Assembly: GCF_027943255.1 (NCBI RefSeq)
Contig: NC_072897.1
Coordinates: 17,732,044-17,796,043 of the forward strand
DNA from: Anastrepha obliqua
Lineage: Eukaryota > Arthropoda > Insecta > Diptera > Tephritidae
Length of the DNA stretch: 64,000 bases
Reading direction: 5' to 3'
The position numbers were made by a program, and so were the translations under genes. This document shows, piece after piece, positions 32,357 to 45,084 of this stretch. The notes beneath the pieces were generated by a model that saw only the letters and a program-made list of their open reading frames with translations, did not search any database and was not told the DNA's origin. Each line of letters begins with the position of its first letter. Positions within the stretch are counted from its first letter, which is position 1.

Positions 32357-33589
32357 TTAGGTCAGTCCATAAGTTCGTGCGTTTTTAAAGGTTTTAAAAT
32401 TATTAAAAAATATGTGTAAAGTATTTATTAATCAGTAATATGTTTTCTACATTATTTACAATGTCTTCCCAACGTTTAGGCAAATTTTTCATTCCCTACT
32501 CCAAAAATTGTCCTTGAAGCCAAAATACGCTTCGATATCCCTTTTTATAGCTTCTTTTGAGGTGTTGTTCTTGTTACTCATATGGGATTGAAGTCCACGG
32601 ATGTGGTGGATGCGGCACTAGCTCCCATCCGAGCTCGTTCAGCTTTCCTAATGTTTGCCTTGCGGTATGAGGTCTTGCGTTGTCGTAGTGAAACAAAACT
32701 TTACGTCTATTCACTAAAGACGGTCGATTTTTTTAAGTGTCTCATTCAGGTTTGATAGCTGATGGGAATAATAATCAGCAGTTATCGTCTGGTTTGGTTC
32801 CAGAAGTTCATTATACACAATACCGGCCATATCCCACCAAATAGACAGGAGAATCTTCTTGGGCTGAAGGCCATTTCTAGGGGTAGGTTCTGGTGTTTCA
32901 TCTTTATCTAATCATTGGCGTTTGCAAACAGCATTATTGTAAAGGACCTATTTTTCATCACCAGTAACGATACGGTTCAAAAAACTTTAATTTTCAAGCC
33001 GTGAACAGCTGAGAACACACATTCACTCTTTGCTGAAGATTGGCGACGGAAAGTGTATGCGGAACCCATTTTCCCAGCTTTGAAACCTTTCCCAACTGAA
33101 CTAGAAGCCTGGCAACTATTCCATGCGATGAATTTAACCTCTGAGCTATCGTATCGACTGTCAAATTCTGTTCAGCTTCCACGAATTCGAGCAAGGCGTC
33201 GGAGTTAAAGACTTCAGGACGACCAGCGCGCGGGTCATCCTCCATATCGCAGTTACCACTTCGGAATTTTGAAAACCACTTGTGCGCAGTCCTTACACTC
33301 ACGGTATCCTCTCCGTGAACAGTGTTTATTTCTGCAGCAGCAGTTGTTGCATTTTTACCACTTTTATAAAAAAAATACAAAATATGCCTCTTATACGCGT
33401 TCGAAGATTCCATTTTATTTTTTAACAACACGTGCTTCTATCCGCGATTAAAATCACTTCTGGAATGCACAATACATCAAAGAAAATATAAATAGTTCCG
33501 TTAAATTCCGCGAATAATTTTGTATATGCAAAAATCGTACAAAAGTGAAATTATGGGTAAAATACGCATGAACTTATAGACTGACCTGA
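32357..33589 (-). mobile_element. mariner 1 (unit 2)
   Basis: Duplicate of 19419-20651 with the same TIRs and the same decay. Confidence 0.85.
32478..33413 (-). pseudogene. mariner 1 transposase, broken (unit 2)
   Basis: Same protein pieces as unit 1: the N-terminal open frame (33431-32994) is identical in translation, the first two catalytic Asp are readable, and the third-Asp segment is lost. Confidence 0.82.
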
Positions 33590-33919
33590 TACTTTGCTCG
33601 TAGAAATATGAGCTCGAACTTATCAATGAATTTGGTTTTGTTGTGCTTTTTAATATTTGAAAGTGTTCAGCGCCGTCGCAGGTAAAAATTCATGGCCGCT
33701 ACAGCTATGCCTATGAATGCATTTTGTTCATGTAGTCGGTAGACTTAGAATTTTGGTTTTGGAAACATATGTATGTAGAGGCATAAAGTGAGTGTGTGCG
33801 GTTATATGCACATGCACTTGTACTTATAAAGGAATTTGCATTGTTTTGTTTATAATAGAAACGTCTACGTACGTACTTTGTCCCAACATATATATTCATA
33901 TATGCATACGTACATACAT
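33590..33919. other. Unassigned spacer with simple repeats (unit 2)
   Basis: Copy of 20652-20981. No gene seen. Confidence 0.4.
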
Positions 33920-33927
33920 ATGTATAT

Positions 33928-35974
33928 TAGGGTGTCCGTTATTTACCAATTTGATTATTTTTCTTGCGACGCCCCCTATACTTTTAGTTTTCCGTCTAAG
34001 AAAAATTATCAGATCAAAATCAGCTCTTAATATTCAGAGTAAACCTTGCCCCAAACACGATATATTTCCCATTTACATAACATGGGATTTTGCTACTTTT
34101 TGGAATAAACTTTTTTTTCTCTAGTATGCTTATTTACAGCTATGAAAAACACATATTCTGATGGCAATTTTAATTCTCTACAAAAAAGATCTCATATAAT
34201 ATTTCGATAAATTGACTCCTTTAAAAGTTAATCGAAGTTAAAGTTGAACTGTGTGTAAATTTCAGACTTTTTCACTTTTGCAGCAAAGTTATTACTGTTA
34301 TAGCAAAATTCTCACGTTTATAAAAAAAAAGATCAATTTGTATGGTATGAAGATGAAAGATGAAAAAATCCATAAGTCGAATCAAATTTATACCACCTAA
34401 GAATGCACGATTTATTTTAGTAAACATGTTTTAGTTACATTTTTTTTGTACTCGCTTACAATCTGGATTACATATTGTTTGTCATCTTCACTTCTTGCTA
34501 AAACGTTAACATATTCTTCCTACAATTTTACAGCTCTTTCTGCATTGTCATTGACTACTCTTAAATTTCTTACAATTTCTAAACCTCTCAAATATCCAGG
34601 ATCTTCTAACCATTTACTGCTGTCTAATTGAAGAAAGCTGGTATTAATATCAAATCTTTCAAAAAATTTTAAAGAATTTTCGTTTATAAAGTAATCAATG
34701 TCTTTATTTATGAACCATTTGAAATCATCGGAATTAAATATGAAGCGTTTAAGAGCATCAAACTGATCGTCATCGCTCAATTTTAATGCTTCTACCATTT
34801 AAAATAAACTTTTATCGAAAATTGCTAGAGCCCCTGTTTCAGGACTTAAGTACCATAGATGATTCCGAAATTTTCTGAAAACTGCATCGGACAGATTTCT
34901 ATCGATCGCTCTATATTGGTAAACAGATTTGATGAATTCAAGGTCTTGATTCGGTGCAGCTGCAGCTAGCGGTGCAGAGTACCAAAATGGAACATACACA
35001 AAAACGACGAACAATGCTATGTCCTGAAAACTTTGTTCATCTCCTGCCCTTAACTTGAAACTGTCTCGAAAAATATACATTTTTAAGCAATAAAGGGCTT
35101 TGGACATCCATCGAGCGTGATGGAATGCCCCCGGTTTATAAAATTAGATTTCTTTGACGTTCATTGTGCCTAAAAATATTTTACTTAGCTCTAATAATTC
35201 TCGATAATCATCACGAGGTAGCGTAGTATTCAAGTATTCATCAATTTTCGAATTTATTTCTGGTATTTTTTCTTTTAAGACTTTTTTCAATTTATGTTTT
35301 TGTATAGATTTATAGTTGTTTTTATCAATAGAAGGCCACTGACTTTGGGAGCGTCGCAAGAAAAATAATCAAATTGGCAAATGACGGACACCCTAATGTG
35401 CAAGAAAAAACCAAACCATATGTTGGCAGAAATGCTTGTAAAAATAATTGAAAAAGACATTTCATAGCAATGGACAAAAAGTGATGCATTTTTTCAGAAA
35501 TATTAGTTGATTAGATACTGTAAATGGAAAAATGATTGAATAATTTTTACTTGGCTATGGTCCATTGATTATTTTTTTATATAAACGTGAGAAGTTTACT
35601 ACAACAATAATAATTTTGCTGCAAAAGTGAAAAAGTTTAAAATTTACACACAGTTCAACTTTAACTTCGATTAACTTTTAAAGGAGTCAATTTATCGAAA
35701 TATTATATGAGATCTTTTTTGTAGAGAGTTAAAATTGCCATCAGAATATGTGTTTTTCATAGCTGTAAATAAGCATACTAGAGAAAAAAAAGTTTATTCC
35801 AAAAAGTAGCAAAATCCCATGTTATGTAAATGGGAAATATATCGTGTTTGGGGCAAGGTCTATTCTGAATATTAAGAGCTGATTTTGATCTGATAATTTT
35901 TCTTAGACGGAAAACTAAAAGTATAGGGGGCGTCGCAAGAAAAATAATAAAATTGGTAAATAAGGGACACCCTA
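33928..35974 (-). mobile_element. hAT-like element with long inverted arms (unit 2)
   Basis: Copy of 20990-23036, including the 8-bp ATGTATAT duplications (33920-33927 and 35975-35982) and the internal third terminal repeat (35347-35395). Confidence 0.82.
34428..35359 (-). pseudogene. hAT-type transposase C-terminal part, broken (unit 2)
   Basis: Same in-frame stops as unit 1. One amino-acid difference was seen (MYIFRD here, MYIYRD in unit 1). Confidence 0.72.
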
Positions 35975-35982
35975 ATGTATAT

Positions 35983-36938
35983 GTAAACGCATACGGCTTA
36001 GATGAGATTTTTGCATACATATATTAAAAATATGTTTACATATGTTTGTCTATTTGCTCTTGAATTTTTTATATGTAGATATGCATATGAGCTGTGTTAT
36101 GAGGCAGGTCAAGATTTTTTTCTATACACATAAATATGGATGGTAGATGTTATTATAATAAAGTAACACATATCGTTGAATACTAACCCTTAATGTAAAT
36201 GAATGGTTTACAAAGTTAATTTTTTATATGGATATTTTAAAATAATAGTGATAATACACTTATTATAATATCAATATAATTTATTTAATTAGATACTTAA
36301 AATTTCACATTCATGCATACATATACCTACATACATATGTATGTACTTAGAATTATTTCATTCATCCCACAAGAGATAATCCATTTGCAAAATACCAACG
36401 GCAAATAAGCATGAACGAGCTACGAATAGTGTGAATTGTCAAAAATGAAGTGAAACCGTGAAGACGTTTTTACCTCCTTCAACTCGACAGCAGGGAACTT
36501 CTTAACAGAGCTGATTACAATGAATTATGTACAAGTACATTGGCTCTGCTCAGTTTTTGGTTTCTGCATGAAATCAAATTGACCAATCGACGGCATTTGC
36601 AAGGAATTTGCTTGTCCATTTCTATTTTCCATTCATAAACGAAATTTTTTTCAATTTATATTTTCGAACAAACTTAAATGATTGATGAAAGTTTGAATGT
36701 TCCAACATTTAAAATCAAAGTAACTTTAATGTTTGTTGATTTAATTTAAAAATAAGAAGTTAAACAAAATACATTATAAGATGACCTCACATATTGTTGT
36801 ATGCGTTTTAGTAAATTTAAAACTTCACACAAATTTTATGAAAATGTTTATTAATTTTTCGAGTCGAAGCTAATTTTAGACGAGAATTCATAGAGCATAT
36901 AAGTGATATACATATATGTATATAGAAATTAAAAGGCA
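35983..36938. other. AT-rich unassigned region (unit 2)
   Basis: Copy of 23045-24000. No gene seen. Confidence 0.4.
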
Positions 36939-37699
36939 CTTTAATCAATTGCTGTGAGGAACTGTGCCCACTCAGGCAAAGTAGACAGGATAAAGCGGTT
37001 CCTTGGTGGAACCCTGAATTGTCGAAGCTTCGTGTACGGTCCAGAAAACTTCTTAATAAAGCCTTAAAGATCCAAACGGAAGAGGACTGGGCTAATCATC
37101 GACTTACACAGAGATAATATAAGAAAAAAGTGTGGTAAGCCAAACTTAAATCCTTAGGAATTTCTATAGAAACGTCGAAGAAATTAGGGAAACAGCGAGT
37201 TTTTGTAAGGTCCTTCATCTAGACCGCTCACTAAGGCTGGATTCCATTCGAAAACCTGATGGTTCAAACAACATTTCCAAATCGTAACCGTTTAATGCTC
37301 TACTCAAAACCCATTTTCCTGGTAGTAGAACTCTCTCTGAAGTAGAGAGTGGCATGAACAATAACGGCAGCGATGGTGGAACCCCTAGGTACGACTGGTA
37401 TATTGCTAGTCGGATAGGGACAAAAGAATCAATAAGGTTTTCCTTGTTTTCCTATGAGAAATTTAAGCCCCCTGGACCTGGCGGAATATATCAAGCAATG
37501 CTTAAGAAAGGAGGTGACAGGCTGATTGAAGCCCTGAAAAGGATCTTCACAGTCCGTCTTGCACTTGGTTATATACCATCCCAATGGCGACGCGTAAGAG
37601 TAGTATTTATTCCGAAACCAGGAAAAGACGACTATTACCTAGCAAAAAGGTTTAGACCAAAAAGCTTGACATCATTCGTGTTGCAAAGTCTAGAACGAG
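36939..37699 (+). pseudogene. I/LOA-group LINE 3, RT fragment (unit 2)
   Basis: Copy of 24001-24761. The open piece 37354-37728 has the same translation as in unit 1 and is cut by the T-run at 37700. Confidence 0.75.
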
Positions 37700-38082
37700 T
37701 TTTTTTTTCCATTTTCTTTATTTATTGAATCTTTCTTGTATAAGAAACTAACAATAAGTTTACAAATCTTATATGCTAGAGTAATATGTTTCCTTGCCAG
37801 TGCTAAGAAACGAATTATTTGCTCAAATGAATATATATTTACATATATGATTAAATCGGTTGTGAATCTCCAACTCTTCATAGTTGGGAGCTGGAAAGGA
37901 CGGGTTTCCAGTCTCCGATTCTTCGTAGCTGGGAACCGGAAAGGCCTAGTTTCCAGTCTCCCTTAAGGCTTCCTTTGTCCCTCATGTCGATTGTGAAAAT
38001 GTTGTTGTTTTTTTGTTTTTTTCGAATGTGATAGATGTGGTTGGAGGAAGTTGTGGACGGACTCTCGTGTGAGATGAGATAA

Positions 38083-38586
38083 TTAAGATAGTGCAGACTC
38101 TCTTTTTTTGTCAATCGTGTCTTCCAGCTTTTGTAGGTATTTTTTGCTCAACCGTACTATTTCATCGGCTACACGAGGTATGCAAATATCTGTGTGAATG
38201 TTAGCGTTCTTTATATACCATGGAGCTCCCGTGATTATCCGCAAGGCTTTAGATTGCACTCTCTGAAGTTTTTCGATATTTGAGGGCGTAGCCATTCCCC
38301 ACATTTCTATACCATAAGTCCATATTGGTTTTAGCATGGCTTTATATAGAGGTAATGCTTTGGCTTTGTACTCTAGAGGTAATGCTGATTTCGAATTAAG
38401 CATCCAATATATGCTTTTCATTTTAAGCTTGATATTCGACACTTTCTTTTCAATATGATTCCGCCATGTGAGTCTTCTATCTAAGTGAATTCCAAGATAT
38501 TTTATTTCGTTTTGCTGTGGTATATTCTGACCATTTATTGTAACTGCAGGGCAAGTTTCTTTTCTTAGAGTAAAAGTAATATACAC
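38083..38586 (-). pseudogene. Jockey LINE 2 RT thumb (unit 2, shortened)
   Basis: Same as 25044-25703 but its C-terminus is changed: after KKYLQKLED the frame runs into TIDKKRESALS and stops, because 55 bp are missing. Confidence 0.78.
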
Positions 38587-38660
38587 GCATTTGGTTTCAT
38601 TAACCTTTATTCTCCAGTTTTTAAGCCATACTTCTGTTTCAAGTATATGCCTTTGTAATA

Positions 38661-39587
38661 CCTTCTACTCAAATATGAACGAGACGGTATCAATAAAACC
38701 GTCCGCGGATGACATATGGCAAAAATAAATTTTTTTGTTTTTTGGTAGGACTATTGTAAGCTTACATGGAAAATTTCAGCGTGATATGTCACATAAGTTG
38801 TTTTCTGTGCTACTGTAAACAAGTCAAGCTCGAGTGTGTTCTTCGAATTCTCTTTTATGACTTCAATTGTCTCAAAATGTTTTCCACGGAGCGGCAACTT
38901 GAGCTTGGGAAACAGGAAAAAGTCACATGGAGCCATATCAGGCGAATACGCTGCTTGCGGAACGATATTAACATTATTTTTGTTCAAATAATCGCGAACA
39001 AGACGTGATGTGTGAGCTGGTGCATTATCGTGATGCAAGAACTATGACTTGTTGTCCCACAATTCCTTCCTTTTAAGACGAATGTTCTCGCGCAAACGCT
39101 TTAAAACGTCTAAATAATATTCAGCGTTAACCGATTTTGCGATTTGTGCGATTTTCAAGCACAATTTCCTTTACTTTTCCGATGTTTTCGTCGTTTACTG
39201 ATGTTGCTGGACGACGTTCATGAGGCAAGTTTTCAACCGATGTACGGCCCTCTTTGAACGATTTGTACCACTGGAAAACACGTGCACGCGACAGAGCAGA
39301 GTCCCCATAGGTTGTCTGCAACATTTTTAAGGCATCTGAAGCCGAAATTTTGTTGGAATAACAAAATTTCAAACAAGTTCTTTGAATTTCCATCGTTAAA
39401 TTCGAAGAACACACTCGAGCTTGACTTGTTTACAGTAGCACAGAAAACAAACTATGTGACATATCACGCTGAAATTTGCCATGTAAGCTGATAACAGTCT
39501 TACCAAAAAATAAAAAAAAATATTTTTGCCATATGTCATCCGCGGACCGTTTTATTGATACCGTCTCGTTCATATTTGAGTAGAAGG
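38661..39587 (-). mobile_element. mariner 2 with unusually long TIRs (unit 2)
   Basis: 927 bp, TA on both sides, same long inverted arms and same central deletion as unit 1. It has one extra T in the left arm. Confidence 0.88.
38751..39414 (-). pseudogene. mariner 2 transposase, internally deleted (unit 2)
   Basis: N-terminal piece 39414-39127 and C-terminal piece 39038-38751. One residue differs from unit 1 (QAAYSPDMAP here, QAPYSPDMAP there). Confidence 0.85.
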
Positions 39588-41014
39588 TATAGATTGCTAC
39601 TTTTGGGTCTGTGTGAGTGCAAAGTATTGCAGTATCATCGGCAAATGTTGATGTCATTGTTTGGCTCGTCGTTGGCATATCAGATGTGTATAATACATAT
39701 AAAATAGGGCCTAGAACGCTGCCTTGTGGAACTCCAGCGTCTATTCTACAATGCCGAGAGAAAAATCGTTTTGCTTTGCAACAAATTCTCTATTAGTGAT
39801 ATAGTTTTGCAGCAAGAGGTGTACATTCGTAGGCAGTAAACTAGTAATTTTGTGAATTAGGCCGCGGTGCCATACCTTATCGAATGCTTGTGCTACGTCT
39901 AAGAACCGTGCAGTGCAGTACTGTTTTTTCTCAAAGGACTTTCGTATAAATGACACAACTCGTTGAACTTGCTCAGTTGTACTCTGTTTTGCTCTAAATC
40001 CAAATTGGTGTTGAAGAATAATATTGTTATCTTGAATAAAGGGCATTATTTTCTGCAAGAGCAACTTTTCAAATAGCTTTGAATGTATGGACAATAGACT
40101 AATTGGCCGATATGAGGATGCTTGGCCTAAGTCTTTCCCAGGTTTACCAATCATAGTGATTTGAGATAATTTCAAAGCTTTTGGTTAGTAGGCAGTATGA
40201 GAGATGGCGTTAAATATGTAGCTGATATGAAGAACGGCAATATTGGGAAGCTCTTTTAGCATTTTTGGGGTGATTTTGTCGTAACCTGGTGCTTTTTTAG
40301 GTTTAAGTTGATTAATAACTGATACTATGTTATTTTTTTTAACTTTATTGGATTTTTTGGTGGTTGCAATATGTCTAGTGGTAAACAAGTAGTTGCAGAA
40401 GACTGATTGGGAGTGAAGACAGATTGCAGATGTTCAGCAAATACTCACCCTTTTCCAGAATCCGTACGTGCCCAATTACAATTTCATAGTCGAATTGGTG
40501 ATTCGTACTGTATGGGCCGATTTATATTTTTTGTGGCCTTCCACAATGCGTAATCTGTTTGGTCCGTCGGAGTAAGATTAGAAAGGAAATCATGAAGATG
40601 CCTCTGCTTTTCTTTTTTAAGGCCGCAACGCAACGTAACTGTGTATTCATACAATAGTTTCTTGTATTTTGGAGAACGATATTATTGCCAAGACCTTCTC
40701 AGCTCTCGTTTCTTTTTAACTAAATCTTCTATAGTCTCATCAATGTTTCGCTGAGAGTTAACACGACTTTTATTATTTGTGGCCTTTGCTGCCCTAATAG
40801 CTCCATGCATTAGTTCAGTCAATGTATATATCTGCCTATCGATATCAATATCATTCTTTCAAGAAACATTGGTTTTTATATGAGTGCTAATGTATTTCTT
40901 ATATTTAAGCCAGCTTATGATATTGGGATGGGGAGCTGATTAGACGCTGTTCTGGTGCAAGGACTACCTTCCATGGTTATAATAGACGGAGAATGGTCGG
41001 AGGACAATTCCAGG
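39588..41014 (-). pseudogene. Jockey LINE 2 RT palm, fingers and endonuclease end (unit 2)
   Basis: Copy of 26704-28130 with the same motifs and breaks. Confidence 0.8.
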
Positions 41015-41124
41015 GTTTTTTGGCACCTAAAGACGACCTGATACCCACAGTTTAATTTGGAAGGAAATTTGATGTCAGATTTCCATTGCGTGATGGTCTG
41101 AAATTATAGTAGTAAGTATCACTA

Positions 41125-41814
41125 TGCTATGCGGAAAACAACAATTGTTTTCCAAACGGAAAAGTAGCCGAATGGATAATCGAGAGGAGATGGAGCGGGA
41201 AACAGATTGGAGTCTTTAGTGACAGTGAGGCTGCACTGAAGTCCCTGGAGAACGCGAAAAAAACCTCAAAGAATGTAAGAAAAAGCTTAGTTCTGTCGCA
41301 AGACAAAACAGACTTGTGCTTATATGGGTTCCAGAACACTCCGGTGTTCAAGGAAACGAAATTGCCGATGAATTTTCAAACCGTGCATCAGCGGATCCCC
41401 CACAGGGGCCAGAGCCAAAAATCGGAACCAGGACCGCAGGAATCATGAATTGGATCAGCTACATAAAGACCGATGGTCTGGTCTAGAAAGCTGCAGAACT
41501 GCAAAGTGTTTCGTGACAAGTACGAACAGAAAACTCTCAAACTTTCTACTAAAACTCTACTAAAACTAAAGAGGATAGCACTGAGCACTATCTCTGTGAG
41601 TGTCTTGCCTTTGCTTGAGCACGGCTACGAGTTTTAGGTTCCACTGTCGTTAGAATGAGTAATATTCCTTCTCTAAAACTGGACGATATTTACAGATGTG
41701 CCAAAGAATCTGGAAAATTCTCCCAGGACTAACTACATCTGTCTATATCTCTATTCTTACCTATCACTTTCTCTGATACTTTTCTCCTTCCCTCCTTGAC
41801 TATTGAAATTTGAA
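41125..41814 (+). pseudogene. I/LOA-group LINE 3, RNase H and 3' region (unit 2)
   Basis: Copy of 28241-28930. A run of A is one longer near 41261 and a C-run one shorter near 41396, so the WVPEHSGVQGNEIADEF piece has different frame limits here. Confidence 0.7.
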
Positions 41815-42200
41815 GAGCTACCCTCTTTCCAGAGCTAAATACAATGGGCTTTTTAGCCTGAATGTTCCAGGAGCCACCAAATCTCCTGATGCTCCTGGGC
41901 TCCATCTCTTCAAATTTTAATTTTCAATTTCAGCATTACGAATGAAGTATTTTCCACTGCCTTGGAAAGTTGCTGAAATCATCGCAATACCTAAACGCCC
42001 CTGAATCTTCTTCATACAGACCAATTCGTTTATTACCATCATTATACAAACTTTTTGAGAAGAACAATAGAACAGGTATATAGAGTAACAAATAAAATAT
42101 TGTTAGAAATTGATAAAAGAAATACATACGCTGCTGTGTATCTTGATGTAGCGAAAGCTTTCGACAGCGTGTGGCACAAAGGTTTTATATTTAAACTTAA

Positions 42201-45084
42201 CCCTAGAACACACACCCAGAAAATACCACGTAAACACACACCCGGGATACGTTTTTACCCGGGACCTTATTTTGCGGTTTTTTTAATGCTTATTCAACCG
42301 ATTTCTATGATTTTTTTTTTTTGAAATGTATATTTAATTATATAACAAGAATTTTGTCGTTTGTTTCATTCAAATATTCCTACTGGTTCCAGCGATATGG
42401 GCAAATAAAGTCAGGACATGCAACAGTGAATTTTTGTTTTTGTTGTTGTCCTGATAAATGCAAAACAAAATAATATAATTTATAATATTATACTTGTAGA
42501 GTAACAACGAATACACATTTTGGTTTTTATTTCATTGAAATATTCTACCTGGTTCAAAAGATATGTGCAAAAAGGTCGCGCAAGGTATGGGTACGTAGGT
42601 CGCAAATACACTGGTATAACTGGTTTTTTTTATTTTATATGCAGCTGCAAGGGTTGTTTTCACACGAGGTGTTGTTATAAATGCTGCCTGTTGATATTTT
42701 CATTATTGTTTTGGTGCTCAAAAGTGTAAGAAGTGAAAATATAAGTGAAAATAAATATAACTGAAACTATAAATAACTGGATACGAAATGACTTCAAGAA
42801 GAAACGAATATTTATCAAGTGCAGCATATAGAAGGTAAAAAATGTAAAATAAGTAACAATGTAAACATATACTAATTTTTTTTATTATGCAGGCTAACTG
42901 AGGAACAGCGAGAATCATATATACAATCTTTATTTGATGAAATTTGTGACGATGACGCTCCCTATGACTTTGACTCAGAAGATGAAGAAGAAATTCAATT
43001 CAATGACATTGAAATTGCTGATGACGATGCTGAAGTTTCGCAGAGTGCCGCAGAAGTATTACCTGATTATGCGGACTATGAGGATGATGAAGAAGACGAT
43101 GAAGAAGAAGAAGTAGAAGAAAATAATGAATTACCTGCTAGTGGCGAAAAATTTGTTGCACGTGATGGTACTGAGTGGATGAATGAAGTAAATGTAAGTC
43201 GTCAGGTACTCAGACAAAATATTATAAGAGAACGTTCTGGACCAGCTAGACGCACTGAAATGTTGGCAATAGAGCAAACATTCAAATGTTTCATGAACGT
43301 TGAAATGGCTGATATAATTATGCGCCACACAAATAAGTTAGCAAAAGAAACTTATAATGCTTACAACAATGCGCATCCAAACACAACTACTAAGTCATGG
43401 ACGCCTGTGTCAATAACAGAGCTGTATGCATTTTTTGGCATACTTATTATGACTGGTGCGAACCATAGCAATGGAGAACATGTTCGAGATTTATGGAGCG
43501 TCAAAAACTATACTTTATATCGCGCCACAATACCAGTTAACCGTTTCTGTTCGATATTGCGGTTCCTAAGATTTGACGATAAAAACACTCGTGCAACACG
43601 CTTACTAACTGATAAAGCAGCACCGATCAGTGAGTTGTGGACGATGATGAACAATAATCTTGCTGCACATTACAAGCCCAGCTCATGCTTGACGATTGAT
43701 GAACAATTATTTCCTTACCGTGGACGCACACGGTTTACGCAGTACATACCGTCAAAACCTGCTAAATATGGTGTCAAGGTTTGGTGGATTTGCGATGCCA
43801 CAAATGCATATCCACTGCATGGACAAATATATACTGGCCAAGCAGAAACTGGTAGGGAAACGAACCAAGGCGAACGAGCGGTGAAGGATTTGTCGGCCAA
43901 ATACCAAGGAAGTGGCCGAAACATTACAATGGACAATTTTTTTACGACCTTGTCAGTTGCAGAACTGCTTCTCACCTGGAAACTCACGATCGTTGGAACT
44001 TTGCGTAAAAACAAATCATATATTCCTCAAGAAATGAAGCAGAACAAAAACAGGACAATTGGTTCAACGAAATTTGGCTTCAAAAATAATGTGACAATGT
44101 GCTCTTATGTTCCCAAAAAAATTAAAGCAGTAATTTTGCTTTCGACCATGCATAATGATGCTGAAATAGCTGACAGTGGGAAACCTGAAATAATTGAATA
44201 TTATAGTCGTACCAAAGGTGGTGTTGATCGAATGGACCAAATGTTTGCGGAATATCCAACACAAAGACAAACAAAACGATGGCCACTAGCGATGTTCTTC
44301 AACATGTTGGACATTACAGCTCTTGCAGCCTACATTGTCTACGATTTGAATAACCCTATGTTGCCTTGGAGAACAAACAACAAGCGTAAGCAGATCCTGC
44401 GCAGCTTGGCTGAAGCATTGTGTATGCCCATTATTGAAGCCAGAGCCATAAATCGTCAAGTGACGCGAAATTTTTCGACTAAAATTGCTATTGAAGCATA
44501 TTTCAACCGACTGCTGGAATCAATGGTGTCAACAGCAGCATCAACATCTGCCGCAGCGCGCACGCCAAAACCTGTGTCCGGATCTTGCTATTTATGTTAC
44601 GCACAAGAGGAAAAACGCAGTAGAAAAACCAGAAAGCTGTGCGCCAAATGTAAGAAGCCAATGTGTCTTGAACATTCGGTCACATCAACAGATTGCTCTA
44701 TTTGCCATGATTTTCCTTAGATATAAGATGCATTTTTATAATTTTTATAAAAAAAGTCAATAATATAATGTGTGAAATGAATATTTTTAATTTTTCAAAT
44801 AAAAAAATAATATAAAAAATGTTTTTTTTTATTATTATGAGGATTTTTACTATTGGGGTACAAACGTATCCCGGGTGTGTGTGTACGTATATAATGTTTT
44901 TGGAAAGCTGTAGCTCCTGAACCAATGGTCCGATCTGGTTCAAATTTTGAATTTGAACTCAAAACTAAATAATCTTCCTAGATCCGAAGTTAGCGGTATA
45001 GAGGTATAGCGGTATAGCGGTTCAAAAGTTACAACACTTCAAAGTTGAAGTGGATACATTTGTACCCGGGTGTGTGTTCTAGGG
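42201..45084 (+). mobile_element. piggyBac transposon (unit 2, longer form)
   Basis: 2,884 bp between TTAA at 42197-42200 and 45085-45088. TIRs are CCCTAGAACACACACCC. A subterminal inverted repeat is present on both sides: left ACACACCCGGGATACGTTTT (about 42235-42254) and the matching right copy near 44855-44882. It keeps the 5' region missing from unit 1 (about 42427-42745), which holds a TATAAAT-like box near 42676. This is the more complete form of the transposon. Confidence 0.93.
42788..44720 (+). CDS. piggyBac transposase, two exons, apparently intact (unit 2)
   Basis: Exon 1 is 42788-42834, the 58-nt intron is 42835-42892, and exon 2 is 42893-44720. The predicted protein is 624 aa with the same DDD residues (D285, D363, D461) and C-terminal cysteine-rich domain as unit 1. 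Five residue differences were seen in the shared 513-aa part, at residues 229, 245, 345, 454 and 488 of the spliced protein; none is a catalytic Asp. With intact ends, a longer 5' region and a full reading frame, this is the best candidate for an autonomous element in the window. Confidence 0.9.

Larger units (their letters stand above)
37700..41084 (-). mobile_element. Jockey-clade LINE 2 with nested mariner 2 (unit 2)
   Basis: Copy of 24762-28200, with the 55-bp loss near 38098-38120. The RT pieces are at 38586-38083 (thumb), 39678-39590 (FADD), 40175-39741 (motif A and fingers) and 40388-40185. Confidence 0.82.
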
